Source: Unio delphinus
Lineage: Eukaryota; Mollusca; Bivalvia; Unionida; Unionidae
Assembly: GCA_029339505.1 (NCBI GenBank)
Contig: JAQISU010001239.1
Span: forward strand, 11,693,501-11,757,500
DNA length: 64,000 nt
Direction: 5' to 3'
Shown here in pieces: positions 9,981 to 21,649 of the stretch. The notes beneath the pieces were generated by a model that made no database searches, was not told the DNA's origin, and saw only the letters and a list, made by a program, of their open reading frames with translations. How positions within the stretch are numbered: position 1 is the stretch's first letter; each line of letters begins with the position of its first letter. The position numbers were made by a program, and so were the translations under genes.

Positions 9981-11532
9981 TTGTACACATCCTCCTCAGA
10001 AGCCATTTCATCGCGGTACCTTGCATTATTCTGACATAACTGGAATTCTTCCTCATCTATCAGACACATGTAGTTCTCCGAATCATACAACTCTGGAACT
10101 GAAAACATGATGTTTGGAATGCCACTTGGAACCATTAAGTTTTTGGATGGTCGAATCACATGGGAATCCCACACTTCAGTTACTGAGTCTAATTCATCCT
10201 TGAAATAAAAGACCAGAAACATTCACATTTTAAATACTTGACAATAGGGATGAAAAGAATTGAAAGGCTGAGAAAGAAGTTCCCCATGTGAACATATGAC
10301 CTAGATGTGGCATAAAATAAACTATAAATTAGATATTATTTGGTAAGACAACTTTGTTTAATATACAACTAATGTATCAAGTCGCAACACTAATATATAA
10401 GAGTGATTTTAATCGGTGACATTAGCTCGTATAACAGTAATAATGATTTGGAATCTATACTACAGGTAAGACTTTGAAACAAATATTCCCAATCAGCATT
10501 AAAATACTCAAAGAAGAGTTATGTGTTAATTGTTTTGCATAGTGTGTGCTCTTTGAACATTGTAATCTGTAATCGGCACTTGTATTTTCTTACGATAAAT
10601 AATTAAGCATATTTAATATATATTCGCGCGCGCGCGCGTGTGTGTGTGTGTTTGAGAGAGACAGACATACAGACACATAATTATGCTGTCCGTACCTGTA
10701 TCATACCAAGAAAACAAAATCGCACCAGATTCTTGTCCAAATACCCGCCGTCAAAGTTACCCGCAGCTTTTATTTGGTCGAAGAGTGACAACCAAAACTC
10801 TACACATTCCTTGCGCAAGAAGCCCCACCAGCGTTCAATTCTTTGATTATTTGTGCTGCGCCCGTACATGAAACTGCGATCACCACAGAATGAATCAGTT
10901 CCATGCCGGCGAAAGAGACGTTGGAATTCACAAACATGTCCATTTTTTGTACCCCTGTCAGCTCGAACTATAAGGGGGCAACCACCGAAGCCTTTAACAA
11001 CTTAGAGATAGTATCCCCCGATAACGCGAGGTTACTACTTGTGCAATATGCATTTAACCATATCATTTTCCGTGAAAACCCATCAATACAACTATTGATG
11101 CAAATACCATAGGGGCGCAACTTGTCATAGGAGTCCATATGCCAGATATAATTAGGACCTTTTGATAGGTACATACGAATATGAAGTCGACGTGATTGGC
11201 GGAGGTCAACATTTTTAGGGTCTAATACTCTCATCAAAAGGCGAACTTCTTCTTTTCTTGCCCGTATACCTCTGCATTTCAGCTTATAATACATCCATCT
11301 ATAACCGTGCATGGTACCGGAGAACCGCTGTTCGTGCATTATGAATTCTGCAACAGTCATCACATTAGTGGGATTTTTTATACCGGTAGAAACCATGAAC
11401 ATGCAAAATACGATTGAGCTGTCTAATGCTGAGATTATATCCATGTCTTTCCCCCAGAATGCGCACAATCTCTTTATACTTTAAACCCAAGTCAAAATAA
11501 ACTTTAATCAGAGCCAAACGGTCCTTATCCAT
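9972..11532 (-). pseudogene. Two-exon integrase-like (DDE) gene, frameshifted
   Basis: Exon 1 (11532 to 10696) starts MDKDRLALIKVYFDLG with a helix-turn-helix-like region. A DDE domain follows, with D in NYIWHMDSYDKL, D in LIVRADRGTKNG and E in NNQRIERWWGF, 41 positions after the second D. It ends at a CAG|GTACGG donor. Exon 2 (10198 to 9972) follows a TTTATTTCAAG acceptor in the same phase and encodes DELDSVTEVWDSH onward. Frameshifts near 11370 and near 10985 break exon 1, and the tail runs into an (AT)n array. The family resembles intron-containing rve-like genes found in many aquatic animals; whether they are domesticated is unknown to me. It is distinct from the Polinton integrase. Confidence 0.7.
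10199..10695 (-). other. Intron of the integrase-like pseudogene
   Basis: The interval is bounded on the minus strand by a GT donor at 10695/10694 and an AG acceptor just above 10198. It contains a short CG/TG run near 10626-10652 and no coding signal. Confidence 0.5.
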
Positions 11533-11600
11533 TCTTACAATTACAGCAGTACTAAAAAGCCTAAATATCAGTGAAACGCGTTATTTAAAAACCAGTCCGA

Positions 11601-12085
11601 AATATTTGGAAATAACGAAATACTATTTCGAAATAACGAAATACTATTTCGCTTAAACGAAATACTATTTCGAAATAAGGAAAATACTATTTCGTTTAAA
11701 CGAAATAATATTTCGGAATAAAGAAATACTATTTCGAAATAACGAAATACTATTTCGTTTAAACGAAATACTATTTCGAAATAACGAAATACTATTTCGA
11801 AATAACGAAATACTATTTCGAAATAACGAAATACTATTTCGAAATAACGAAATACTATTTCGTTTAAACGAAATACTATTTCGAAATAACGAAATACTAT
11901 TTCGTTTAAACGAAATACTATTTCGAAATAACGAAATACTATTTCGAAATAACGAAATACTATTTCGTTTAAACGAAATGCTATTTCGAAATAACGAAAT
12001 ACTATTTCGAAATAACGAAATACTATTTCGAAATAACGAAATACTATTTCGTTTAAACGAAATACTATTTCGAAATAACGAAATA
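11601..12085. repeat. 21-bp palindromic satellite, about 23 units
   Basis: Two 21-bp monomer types are interspersed: TTCGAAATAACGAAATACTAT and TTCGTTTAAACGAAATACTAT. The first creates the palindrome TATTTCGAAATA and the second TTTCGTTTAAACGAAA. Because 21 is divisible by 3, long open frames appear on both strands; these are not genes. Confidence 0.97.
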
Positions 12086-13424
12086 AAAATATTTTCATCC
12101 ATGTCACTTAAGGGGCTCCGTAGTACGGCGTTACTTGTTGGGTGTGTTGGAAATTGTAATCGAAAAGAATAGTGCTAGTGACAAAAGTTTTGATGACAAC
12201 TACCACTAACTTTTACAAAACGGATCCATGATGTCATACCTAAAACTTTATAACTACGCCCGCTACCTACGTAGTTGTGAATAAAGTAATCCAAATTAAG
12301 ATGGAACACTACACAAGGCACATTAAAGGCATACAACCTAAGATTTTCGACTTTTTTGTTCTTGCAAATGCATGATATTATGAAAAGTATAGCAGAAATA
12401 ATGAGTAATTACAGGTCATTCAGTTTCAAAAAATGTACAACTGTAAGTTTAATCAATGAAAATATAACGATTTTCTGTACGGATTGCTAATTAATTATGC
12501 AGAAACGGAATTTACCGATATTCTCCGAAGTCGCAGTGTCAAGTGACACGCGTCAACATATATGGAAGTCGAGATAAGCATGTGATTCTCTTTTGATGTA
12601 ATTATTGCCTTATTCTTCGTCTGTCCTTCTCCTTACTTCTTTATAGTCACCCACAATATATGTATTGCTTATAGATTTCTCATTATATATGATAAATTAC
12701 AAGAAGCAGGCAAAAAAGTCAATATGATGGAAAATCCTGACAATAAGGGGTTCATTTAAGGGGCCATTCTTGAAAGTGTTTACTTGTCGTGTTTGTGTGA
12801 TTCTGTTACGTTGTTAGATAAACCAACTAAAACTATGATAATTTGTATCATTGTAATCAGAACCGCAATTAAAAGGTCTCGCTAAAGTCGCTTCTTTGGC
12901 TCAGAATAAAGTTGATTTTCTTGTGCATTTGCATTACAACCTCACGGTCACGTATCCGATAGACGATGTGATCTGAGCATTTGTTTGTATATTTACACGT
13001 TTGCTTCATTGCATAACACACAAATTAATATTTTCCCACATAACATTTAATGGATTTATTTTATTTTTAATTTGTTTTTACTGACAATTTTTTACGAATT
13101 CTGCAGGACTTCGACCTGGTTGTTTTAGATGAAGTCGTGCTCCTTGTTGCACAGAGGTATATGCAAGATGTCCTGGCAGCAGAAGAAGATAATGATTACA
13201 ACCGGGGGAAAAGGCATACTGCTAATAGGCAGTTGATTTTATGGATTTAACGGATACCTACGTACTGGCAACAGACATGTCATTCAAAGCTGTTGTGTAT
13301 GGCGTATAATGGATAAATAATTTTGTACTCAAGGAAGACTTGGACGATCTATCCAAATATATGATGTGTGAATACTATAATTTATGTTGATTTTAAGTTG
13401 TATAAAACATTTCTTTTGTATTAT
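12086..13424. other. No clear gene; a possible short exon near 13107-13250
   Basis: The sequence is mostly AT-rich and non-coding. A stretch after a TTCTGCAG-type acceptor at about 13107 reads DFDLVVLDEVVLLVAQ and then an acidic/basic run before a stop near 13250. It could be a transposase exon, but I cannot place it. Confidence 0.35.
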
Positions 13425-14235
13425 TGTTACGTGCTTAGGCTCGAATAAGCAGCAACACAGAAAGAGTGAAAACTAACAAGCTTGTATAACTTTAACAATG
13501 ATTTATTTAGTACAATTATTTTCATAAAATAAATAAACTTACAGTTTTAGACAATCAAATCCAACATTAATCCAATATAGAATTCACAAAAATAATCCAC
13601 TAATGGAATTGCAAGTCCTAATAAATAAATGTTCTAATAGTTCCAGGTTCGAATCTTGACGATGTAATCCAAAATGGCTGACAATGTCACGTGGTACAGT
13701 TCTTGTTTTTAATCATCCAAATGAAATCATAAAACATATGTCCTTTTCCAGATAATTCTTCTTTTCCAACGAATTGACACAAGTCCAGAATAATATTAAC
13801 ACTCAAACATAAATACACAACCAATAACTTACAGCCCAATAATTCTACTAAAGTTAGCTTCTAAAACACAGCTATATATATTGTAATTCCCTCGTAAACA
13901 AGAGGAATCATGTGATTTTCTAGAAATTGATAGAGGTTCATGGAAGGTCACTGCCTTCACTAAAAATCACATACTCTAGATTTTCTTACCCCTAAGAACT
14001 AAAAATAGAATGTTGTCCTTAAAATTAACCAATGAAATTGAAGACCTGTTGACAATGTCCAAAGCAAGGTCAAGAACTAGACCACTGTAAGCCAAGGTCA
14101 AAACTTGTTTACAGTAAAGTCCAGGTCAAATGAATTTTCTAGAAAAATTTCCCATTTAATGAATAATAAATCCTAAATGACAATTTTGGATTTAATAATT
14201 AAAAATAAATAAAATTAAATCCAATAGCCGTAACA
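13425..14235 (-). mobile_element. Solo LTR of the gypsy family found at 51713-57908
   Basis: On the minus strand it begins TGTTACGGCTATTGG and ends GCCTAAGCACGTAACA, the same ends as both LTRs of the retrotransposon at 51713-57908. It is 811 bases long against 812 for the 5' LTR. It is flanked by a 5-bp duplication, ATTAT, at 13420-13424 and 14236-14240. There is no internal sequence, so LTR-LTR recombination is the likely origin. Confidence 0.93.
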
Positions 14236-14240
14236 ATTAT

Positions 14241-15720
14241 GCAATTTTTATTTGGCATGAACAACTTTTGTTAAACATTTTTTTAGCTACCTACCCACTA
14301 AAGAATAATTATATGTATGGCTATGTTTTGAAAGCAACTGTGAGGAGACTATTTATTAAAAAACATAGGATGAATTGAAGTTGACTAGCATTGTCTTGAG
14401 ATGCAAAGAATATAAAAAACAAAAGTACACTGGTGAACATGATTTTAATCGTGCATAGACAGTAACACATTAAGTTAAATGATAAATAACGCAAATTCAT
14501 ATTGAGTTGAGAAAGCAAAACTTATTGCAGTGTTTCATGAATACAGATTGGCTTGCGAATATCAACAAAACTACAAACACTAGGATACTTTTCTATCCAG
14601 ACACTGCTCATTAATTACAATTACATGTAATACAAAATGGCTCTGGAAACAGAATAAGGTTTATAAGACTAAAATACTATTTCATCTAAAGCAACCTTGA
14701 ATGCTTATATCACATATGTGCATCGTCAGCCATCTTATTACAACTAAATCAAATATACTCTACACCATTTAAAAGCATCAAATTTTCAGTTTTTTAAAAT
14801 GTGTTTTTTTTACCATAGAAATAATTATACCCTTTATATGAATACCCAGATGAATGTACACAACTTCATACACTGTAAAACTAACTATTATATTTTATGA
14901 AATGTACTAAACTTATATAAGTACAAATGTGCATGTACAGGTATAACTTTAATTCAAGAGTACATGTACAGTCAGGCATAAAAAACTGAAGGATATCATC
15001 TAAGAATAATTATGGCATATATAGAGGTTTTCCATGTTATTTAGGTTGGGTGGGGTGCTCCCAATATTATCTAAATTATTACAAAAGACCCCACCCCCCG
15101 GGCATGTTTTTGTGAGGAATTGAAGTAGTGATAGATGCAATGCTCAGAGCCCCCAGTCAGTGGTGCCGACAGTTAAACTAATGAATACACAAAATGTGAA
15201 AGTCAAATAAACAACAATTTAATATCATTAAATAACAGTCATCTCTCAAATGAAATTCAAATTAAAACCCTATCACTCGTCTTTAACTCGACCAAGTTAT
15301 GGCCTATTTTATCATCTGACTTAGCGTAATAGATTTTCCTCATGTCCTGTGTTCCTACTCATCTGTATGATCTTTCTCTGGACTGGTAGTCCAATTCCAT
15401 TCAGTCCATCTAACTTCTGTCTCTGTTCTTCCTTTTTCTTTGTCTCCCAAAGACTTTTATATGAGAAACTAGTGTACCATTACTATAAAAGATTGATTAC
15501 AGACATCCTATTAAAAAATACTAGACAGTTCTTTAGAAATTACATTGATGTTTTAGTATCCTGTGCTTGGTTTCTATGCTTTTGACACAAATGATTACCA
15601 TTTACTCAATGCCAAACTTTAGTACATCACCTAAACAGACTACTGCAGTGAAACAAATATTGAAATTAAGCCCATCCCCATGTATGTTTCCTATTGCATT
15701 TCTTTTAAAATTGGGGTAGC
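14241..15720. other. No gene seen
   Basis: AT-rich non-coding sequence. A short C-rich patch at 15090-15100 is the only marked base-composition feature. Confidence 0.5.
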
Positions 15721-15724
15721 TAGG

Positions 15725-15748
15725 CACACACACACACACATGTATATA

Positions 15749-15811
<63 letters not shown>
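15725..15811. repeat. (CA)n/(TA)n microsatellite
   Basis: A short CA run is followed by a long TA dinucleotide array with two TG interruptions. Confidence 0.95.
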
Positions 15812-15813
<2 letters not shown>

Positions 15814-16154
15814 TGAATAGTATATATAATGTACTAAGTACAATGCAAAACTGGCTCAGATATACATATCAAATTCAGGAATGCAGGGGTCATGTTACCA
15901 GGCGAGGAGACTTTGACCTCTTGATTTTTTTATATGTAAAATGACTGGTTGTACTTTATACCTTCCTTGATGTACCCATTAAGTTCTGGCAGTGGTGTAA
16001 TCCAAGGCAAAATGTATTTATGCAGTGTTGATACCATATATTACACATTCACAGGGGTGTTTTAATTGCTAACTGACCTTTAACCCTGTTTGCAGCAATA
16101 TATCACTGCTGAGTTCATGAAATTGGGCCTACTGTACAAAATTGTAACAGTGTG

Positions 16155-16462
16155 TGTGATTTGGATTTTTAACATACCTTGAACAATTTTTCAGTCATAT
16201 TGCTATGATGTTTGCAGTGTGGCAGTTTATAGGGATGTCTAGCACTGAATCATCATGCCACAGACATGTAGCATGACATCCCACCCAGTTACATTATCCT
16301 GACAGTAGGACGACCAGTCCATACACTAACCTCTTAATGCTGAGCACCAAATGAGGCAGCTGTTAATACCATTTTTATGTCTTTGGTATGGCCTTGCCAG
16401 GGATCAAGGTCTCCACAACCTCTTGCATCTGAGGTGGATGCTCCTACCACTAGGCCACTGGA
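16155..16462 (-). mobile_element. tRNA-derived SINE-like repeat, copy B
   Basis: It has the same body as copy A (8022-8305), including GATGTCTAGCACTG, CCCACCCAGTTACATTATCC and the tRNA-like end CTACCACTAGGCCAC on the plus strand. On the minus strand the A-box-like GTGGCCTAGTGGTAGGAG is well kept and the B box is degraded. Confidence 0.75.
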
Positions 16463-16859
16463 ACAGTCAACACCAGTATGTAAATAGTAATTTGTTGTTA
16501 ACAAATATAATCGGTAAAGATCATTTCTAAATGATTTCTTTTTTTAAAAAAAAAACAGAAGTTAACAGCATTTTTTTCTTTATAAAATTAGTTTGAAACT
16601 GTATGTGAACCGGTAATGGCAGACATCGCTGCACCTGTGATAAACCACTTTATTACATTGTATTCTTAAAAAAATGGGCAAATAAATTCAGGAAAATATA
16701 TAATTTAATTAAAACAAAGTCTAAATATTTTGTGTTAGAATATTTAGCCTAAATATTTAATAATGAAATCAGAAATATGGGACAATACTATGTTGTGGAA
16801 TTCGAAACAATGTTGTTAAACTCAATGCTGTTTTCTGATTTAATTCATTTTCATGAAAA

Positions 16860-16928
16860 AACATACATACATACATACATACATACATACATACATACAT
16901 ACATACATACATACATACATACATACAT
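16860..16928. repeat. (ACAT)n microsatellite
   Basis: About 17 uninterrupted ACAT units. Confidence 0.97.
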
Positions 16929-16929
16929 A

Positions 16930-17864
16930 GTGAAGCAAAAACTCTTTTAAGCAATGCATATTGTTGCTATCAGTATTTAGGCAAATAATAAAATCATAAA
17001 TATGCAGTCCTAATATTGGATGTTTGTAATAAATCTAAAAAGTGTGTAGCTAAATTAAGATGCACTCACATGGCACAACACATGTTCTTTGATGGGTTTT
17101 GTTGGAAAAAAGGATCCAGTTCAGTTACATTTCAATTTTAATGCTTCAGTGTGTTGTCTATTGATAGGTACAGTAATGTTTGGCGGGAGCAATGAAATCA
17201 AGATGAAGAGTATGGATTGAAGTCATTTGCTCCAATGTACATTTTTTCTTCTTCAAAGTATGCTAGAAATCTTTCTGACTGCAATTTTACACAAAACAAT
17301 TAGAAAATAAAATTATTAAAGGTACTTTATTATGCAATAATACCGACTTGCAATTGCATGATTTTAATCTTGTTACTCCTATAAGATTAAATGAATTACA
17401 ATGAATAGTTTCTACTGTGCTTTATTTTAATACATCATATGGCCAAAATACACTGCATTTACCTCAATCTAAACATACATATAAGACAAGTATAAATGCA
17501 ATGGATATGAAAAGTTTGAAAAGGTCTTACATCTTGTGATTCAAATGCATGTTTTTTTAAAAGCTTTAAGAACATAATCAACAGTGGTCTGAATATAAAC
17601 TGAATCTTGGAAATCAAACAGATGCTGGACTTTGGCTTATAGTAGACACTTCAAGAAAGACAGTCAAAGTCTATATGGGTTCATTGTAGGGATCATTTGT
17701 TACCATATAATCACTAGAATAGTCTCTCCATAATAATTTGATATCAATAGGTGTTACCTGACTAAAATGGCCTAAATCATTTTAACTTAAAATGAGATTT
17801 CTGCTTTGTAACAATCTCTTCTGTAGGTGGTGGTGGTATTGGAGCAAGTACATCAGATATTCAC
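16930..17864. other. No gene seen
   Basis: AT-rich sequence, possibly intronic if the candidate exon at 17865-18030 is real. Confidence 0.4.
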
Positions 17865-18030
17865 CTATGATCATTTTATGTCCAAAACAACTGGCTGGTT
17901 CATTCCAACTATCATCTAACCTCATTTTAAATATTTTTATAATTATTTCCGGAATATACAGGTACTGTTGATCAGCTTTCTTTGGGTTTGCAGACCATAT
18001 CTCACTTTTTTGTTGAATGACCTTTGGTAT
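17865..18030 (-). CDS. Candidate host exon, unknown protein
   Basis: On the minus strand, a TTTTCTTGTCAG acceptor opens a 166-base frame starting IPKVIQQKSEIW and running through YIPEIIIKIFKMRLDD and NEPASCFGHK. It closes at an ATAG|GTGAAT donor. The composition is unlike the low-complexity neighbours. I do not recognise the protein. Its phase (0 in, 1 out) does not join directly to the signal-peptide exon at 20466-20650, so if both belong to one gene another exon lies between them. Confidence 0.35.
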
Positions 18031-19738
18031 CTGACAAGAAAATGCAAACATTTCACTGACAATGTCATTTTATATTTTTTTTAATTCTCAAAAGTCCAAA
18101 TAAAAACTGCATACAATTACATGTAACAAATCACTTTGCTACAGATGAAAATGTCAATATAGCAAACATGTATCTAACCCATATATCATAAAATTATTTA
18201 GATTATTTACAGAATTTTCTAATTACATTAGACCAATTCTAATCAAAATTGGTTTATGAAATTTATTTTAAAAAATTCTTCTGTAAAAGATTAAATTGTA
18301 CCACAAACAGATGGTTTATCAACTTTCAGGTAAAGCATCAATATTTTAACAAAAATGAATTATTATGTTAACAAACAAGAATAAAGTTTTATACCTTATT
18401 GTTCCATCTGTGTTTACAATCACATCTCTGTCAATATGATTGTTATGATCAAGAGTTTCTAGCTGTGAAAGCTGGTGGCTTATATGAATGTTCTTTGGAG
18501 GCATACAATACAATCAAACATCAGGAAATTCTCCAGTTCTGCTGTACTTCTGAAACAAAGTAAAATGACTAAATAAATAAATTGATTCAGATGCAGAGAA
18601 CTATTTCAAATTTATAAATCCCAATAAATCTGTTTTGATGAAAATGCCAATGTACAGTAGCATTATACAAGCAGAGAATAATCAACTCATTCCACCCCTA
18701 AATTTTTTTTCCTTGTCACCTGAAATAGGGGTAGGGAACGCATTTGTTGGCTAATTTTGAATACATCGAAATACATCTGCTTCCAAGAATTTGTTGCTTA
18801 GATATATGCCTAGGTGTGCTAGAAACATCATTCGGTATCTGCATAAGGGTAAAAGTTGGAGTTTTTTCTTCATCTGACCCATCATTTTCCTCCTGGCCAC
18901 TTTTTACTTCCAATCCTTTTTACTTCCAATCCTGGCCACTTTTTACTTCCAATCCCCAATTTATCCTACTTATGCAAATGTTTATCTGTCTGTGTATAGC
19001 TCAGACCGATGTGAATTTGATTGGAAGCAAAAAAGTAAAAAATCCGGAAACAAAATCTGATTTCAACAATGGGCATGTGCACGAAAATCGGATAAATCTT
19101 GACCCATCACTTCCTGTACACATGTATACTTTTTTTTTACACATTCCCCATCTGCGTACATGCGATTGCCTTCCCCATTCTGTAGAACAGCCTATATTTA
19201 ATCCACACAAAAAAGATCAAGGATTAATAATATTATGTATTTAATATAACAGATAGTCCACCAATGTTGAATGTCTGGCTGCATCAAAGAAATAAGCTGT
19301 GTAACTTTAAAAAGTTTGTCGATTGTCCACTAAAACTCAAACACCAACTGAATCCAGTCAAGCAGGTTACATATTAGACAAATTACTATCGAGGTATATG
19401 TGTACATACATTATCAGCAGACCACCCACCCCCATACACAAGCATATGTATTTGGGTAAACCCCCCTTGCCCTCTCCATGTGTACTAAACGGACAAACCA
19501 TAACCATCGCCTTAGTGTGGTTTGTATTTATAATACAATGTATTCATATTCTTACTATGATAACCAGTATATCTTCATTTTTTCAATTATGCATCAATAC
19601 TATATTTAAGATATATTGTAATTACACATTTTTAACTTGTATGTTCATACACTGCAAAGAAAGCTTTTGTGGGAGCAACTTTCTGGTTTATACACAAATA
19701 CCATCCACAAATACCATCCACAAATACCAATACAATAC
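18031..19738. other. No clear gene; short duplication
   Basis: Mostly non-coding. A short CCACTTTTTACTTCCAATCC unit is repeated near 18896-18955. A minus-strand interval at about 18410-18535 has splice-like edges, but its phase does not fit its neighbours and it carries stops in the frame that would follow. Confidence 0.4.
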
Positions 19739-19739
19739 C

Positions 19740-19740
19740 A

Positions 19741-19835
<95 letters not shown>
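19740..19835. repeat. (TA)n microsatellite
   Basis: About 95 bases of TA dinucleotide. Overlapping frames that read YIYIYI arise only from this array. Confidence 0.97.
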
Positions 19836-19837
<2 letters not shown>

Positions 19838-20121
19838 TTGTTTTTAGTATAATTAACACAAATATTCTCCTTTTTTGTATGTATCACAATTATTTCTGTT
19901 AGTATACTTTCTCAAATGGGTTGATAAAACATTTAGACTTTTCCATCATAACACTTTCCTTCTCCTTAAGTTTTTCAACTTCAGACAAGACTGAATATCT
20001 TAAAATAAAATTTTGAAATGTGTAAATACTAATGTTGAACTTGGAAATCTTTAGTTTTGTATCAAAAGAAAGCATTATCATTTATCTTGGTAAGTATAAT
20101 GGGAATGATAATGCTTCAAGA

Positions 20122-20124
<3 letters not shown>

Positions 20125-20172
<48 letters not shown>

Positions 20173-20215
20173 TTATTTAAAGGGGTGACTCATTTAGTCA
20201 AAGACTATTCTCCCT
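20125..20215 (-). mobile_element. LINE-type 3' tail with (AAT)n
   Basis: A 48-base AAT array is followed by TTTATTTAAAGGGGTGACTC and CAAAGACTATTCTCCCTTGAGG. On the minus strand this looks like a LINE 3' end closing in a trinucleotide tail. It is a fragment only. Confidence 0.4.
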
Positions 20216-20465
20216 TGAGGCTCTTTAATTAAAATACAAACAGCATGATGAGGAACATATCAATAAAAAAAAAGACATATGCCAACAATTTACAACAAAA
20301 ATATTATTCTAAATAAAACAAACCATATTTTAACAAAAATGTACAATCTTTACCAACTGCAAAATATTACACTAGTAAAGAATGATACATTTCCAGGTGT
20401 ATCTACCAAAATATTTGTAAACAAGTAAATATACATAAAATTTAATAAAATGTAGTAATACTTAC
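20216..20465. other. No gene seen; presumed start of an intron
   Basis: AT-rich. It lies immediately downstream, on the minus strand, of the splice donor that ends the signal-peptide exon. Confidence 0.4.
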
Positions 20466-20650
20466 ACATATGCCATATCAGATTCTGATGTAGTTATATC
20501 AGACACAGCAGGAATTTGTATCCTATGAATTGTTGGCCCAGGTGTAGAAGTTGTGGCCATGTCTTCTTTGACATTCCTCTGTTTCTGATGTTTTCCTTGC
20601 ACTGGCAATAAATTCATAACTAATATAGCAAGGATAAATAAATGTTTCAT
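20466..20650 (-). CDS. Candidate first coding exon with signal peptide
   Basis: On the minus strand an ATG opens MKHLFILAILVMNLLPVQG, a textbook signal peptide with a cleavage-like VQG. A Thr/Ser/Pro-rich stretch (TTSTPGPTIHR) follows. The exon ends TATGT|GTAAGTATT, a strong donor. This suggests the start of a secreted or membrane protein whose other exons lie at lower coordinates. I cannot name the protein. Confidence 0.5.
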
Positions 20651-21056
20651 TAGACACAAAAATTATATATATTTTACAAATAATAGTGAATGAATGAATG
20701 TTAAATTAAAGTGAACCGGCCACGATGGTTCATTATTCACTGTTTTATCTTTCAAAAGAAAGTTATTTCATTTTCACCGTGGGGTAAGGAATGGTGCCAC
20801 ATCCCCACGGGTGTTTATGCACACATAGTGTGTTATTTAATTTGGTACAGCCATCACCATTTACATTATAAATGGATGCATGCGAAAATGAAGATGATCA
20901 TTAAGACCCCTTTGGTAGCCTCAAAAACAGATGCACAAGGTCATATACATGCGGATTTCAGCGATAATGTTGCAGGGCTGTGACATTTTATTTCAAGCTA
21001 AATGCATTAATGGCAGTTTATATAAAATTTGTTATTTTAAGAGTTTTGATAAAGAG
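20651..21056. other. No gene seen
   Basis: Intergenic AT-rich sequence between two minus-strand candidate exons. No repeat family is recognised. Confidence 0.4.
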
Positions 21057-21323
21057 TTAACAATACAGAAATAAAACAACGGTATAAAAACTTGACTGTT
21101 CATTGCAAAATTGAGGCTCACCAGTATCCAGCAAGAATTTGGCGACAACTGGATTATTTTCCAGACTCAAAGTGGACTTCTTTTTATTCCATCGTTCAAG
21201 CTGGTCACCAATACATAGGCGTGTGCTGCCATAATTTGCCCAAAGAGCTTCCCCCCCTCCTTTCAGAATCTTTCGATCTAGTTGCGGACACGCCATTATT
21301 TTTGTAAACACGTGTTTGCGCAT
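21057..21323 (-). CDS. Candidate N-terminal exon, unknown nuclear-type protein
   Basis: The minus-strand frame from MRKHVFTKIMACPQL reads through YGSTRLCIGDQLERWNKKK and PVVAKFLLDTGE. An N-terminal segment of this sort (Trp near a Leu-rich FLL motif) is common in uncharacterised animal proteins near transposase or zinc-finger genes. No splice donor is obvious before the stop. It lies about 150 bases from the left end of the Polinton copy 2 insertion. Confidence 0.35.
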   Translation of the reverse strand: MRKHVFTKIMACPQLDRKILKGGGEALWANYGSTRLCIGDQLERWNKKKSTLSLENNPVVAKFLLDTGEPQFCNEQSSFYTVVLFLYC

Positions 21324-21471
21324 GGCTAAAATTCTTAATCTTCGGGAGAGGTCAACACAGAGGTTACATGAATATAGGCGTGGCAAATAGCGAATTTTTG
21401 TCTGGCGGAAAATAGTTAAAAATCGCGTATTTTATAACAAAATTACCAATACTAGCCTGATTTTGGCCTCA

Positions 21472-21476
21472 GTAAC
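21472..21476. repeat. Target-site duplication GTAAC (left)
   Basis: GTAAC here and at 35323-35327 directly flank the two outer ends of copy 2. A duplication of 5 bp is expected for an rve-type integrase. Confidence 0.85.
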
Positions 21477-21643
21477 AGCAGCAGAGGAGGCGAATCGGAC
21501 ATCCCTTTTTACAGGCGTCAATTTGGCAATCCAAGGCTTACTCGGAAATACTTATTAGAAGTGTCCATTTGGTAAACCGAGGCTTCCTCGAAAACGACGC
21601 TAATGTTGTTGTCGCAGCCCCTCTGCTGCTAACGGGTTAACAA
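21477..21643 (+). repeat. Left terminal inverted repeat of copy 2
   Basis: The reverse complement of this block matches 35159-35322 apart from scattered differences. The outer AGCAGCAGAGG (21477-21487) is itself inverted at the inner side as CCTCTGCTGCT (21620-21630), so the repeat has its own inverted ends. Confidence 0.93.
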
Positions 21644-21649
21644 TCCTTG

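Noticed and set aside
9835..10110. Several overlapping frames reading YIYIYI on both strands
   Set aside because: They are produced by the (AT)n array. Only the minus-strand segment at 9972-10198 has real protein character.
11568..12107. Long frames across the 21-bp array
   Set aside because: Satellite DNA with period 21; no other coding sign.
18410..18535. Candidate exon with HISHQLSQLETLDHNNHIDR
   Set aside because: The splice phases do not fit the exons at 17865 or 20466, and a stop lies just upstream in that frame.
19323..19902. 174-codon plus-strand frame and companions
   Set aside because: Low complexity and (TA)n-driven; no domain, start context or splice sites.
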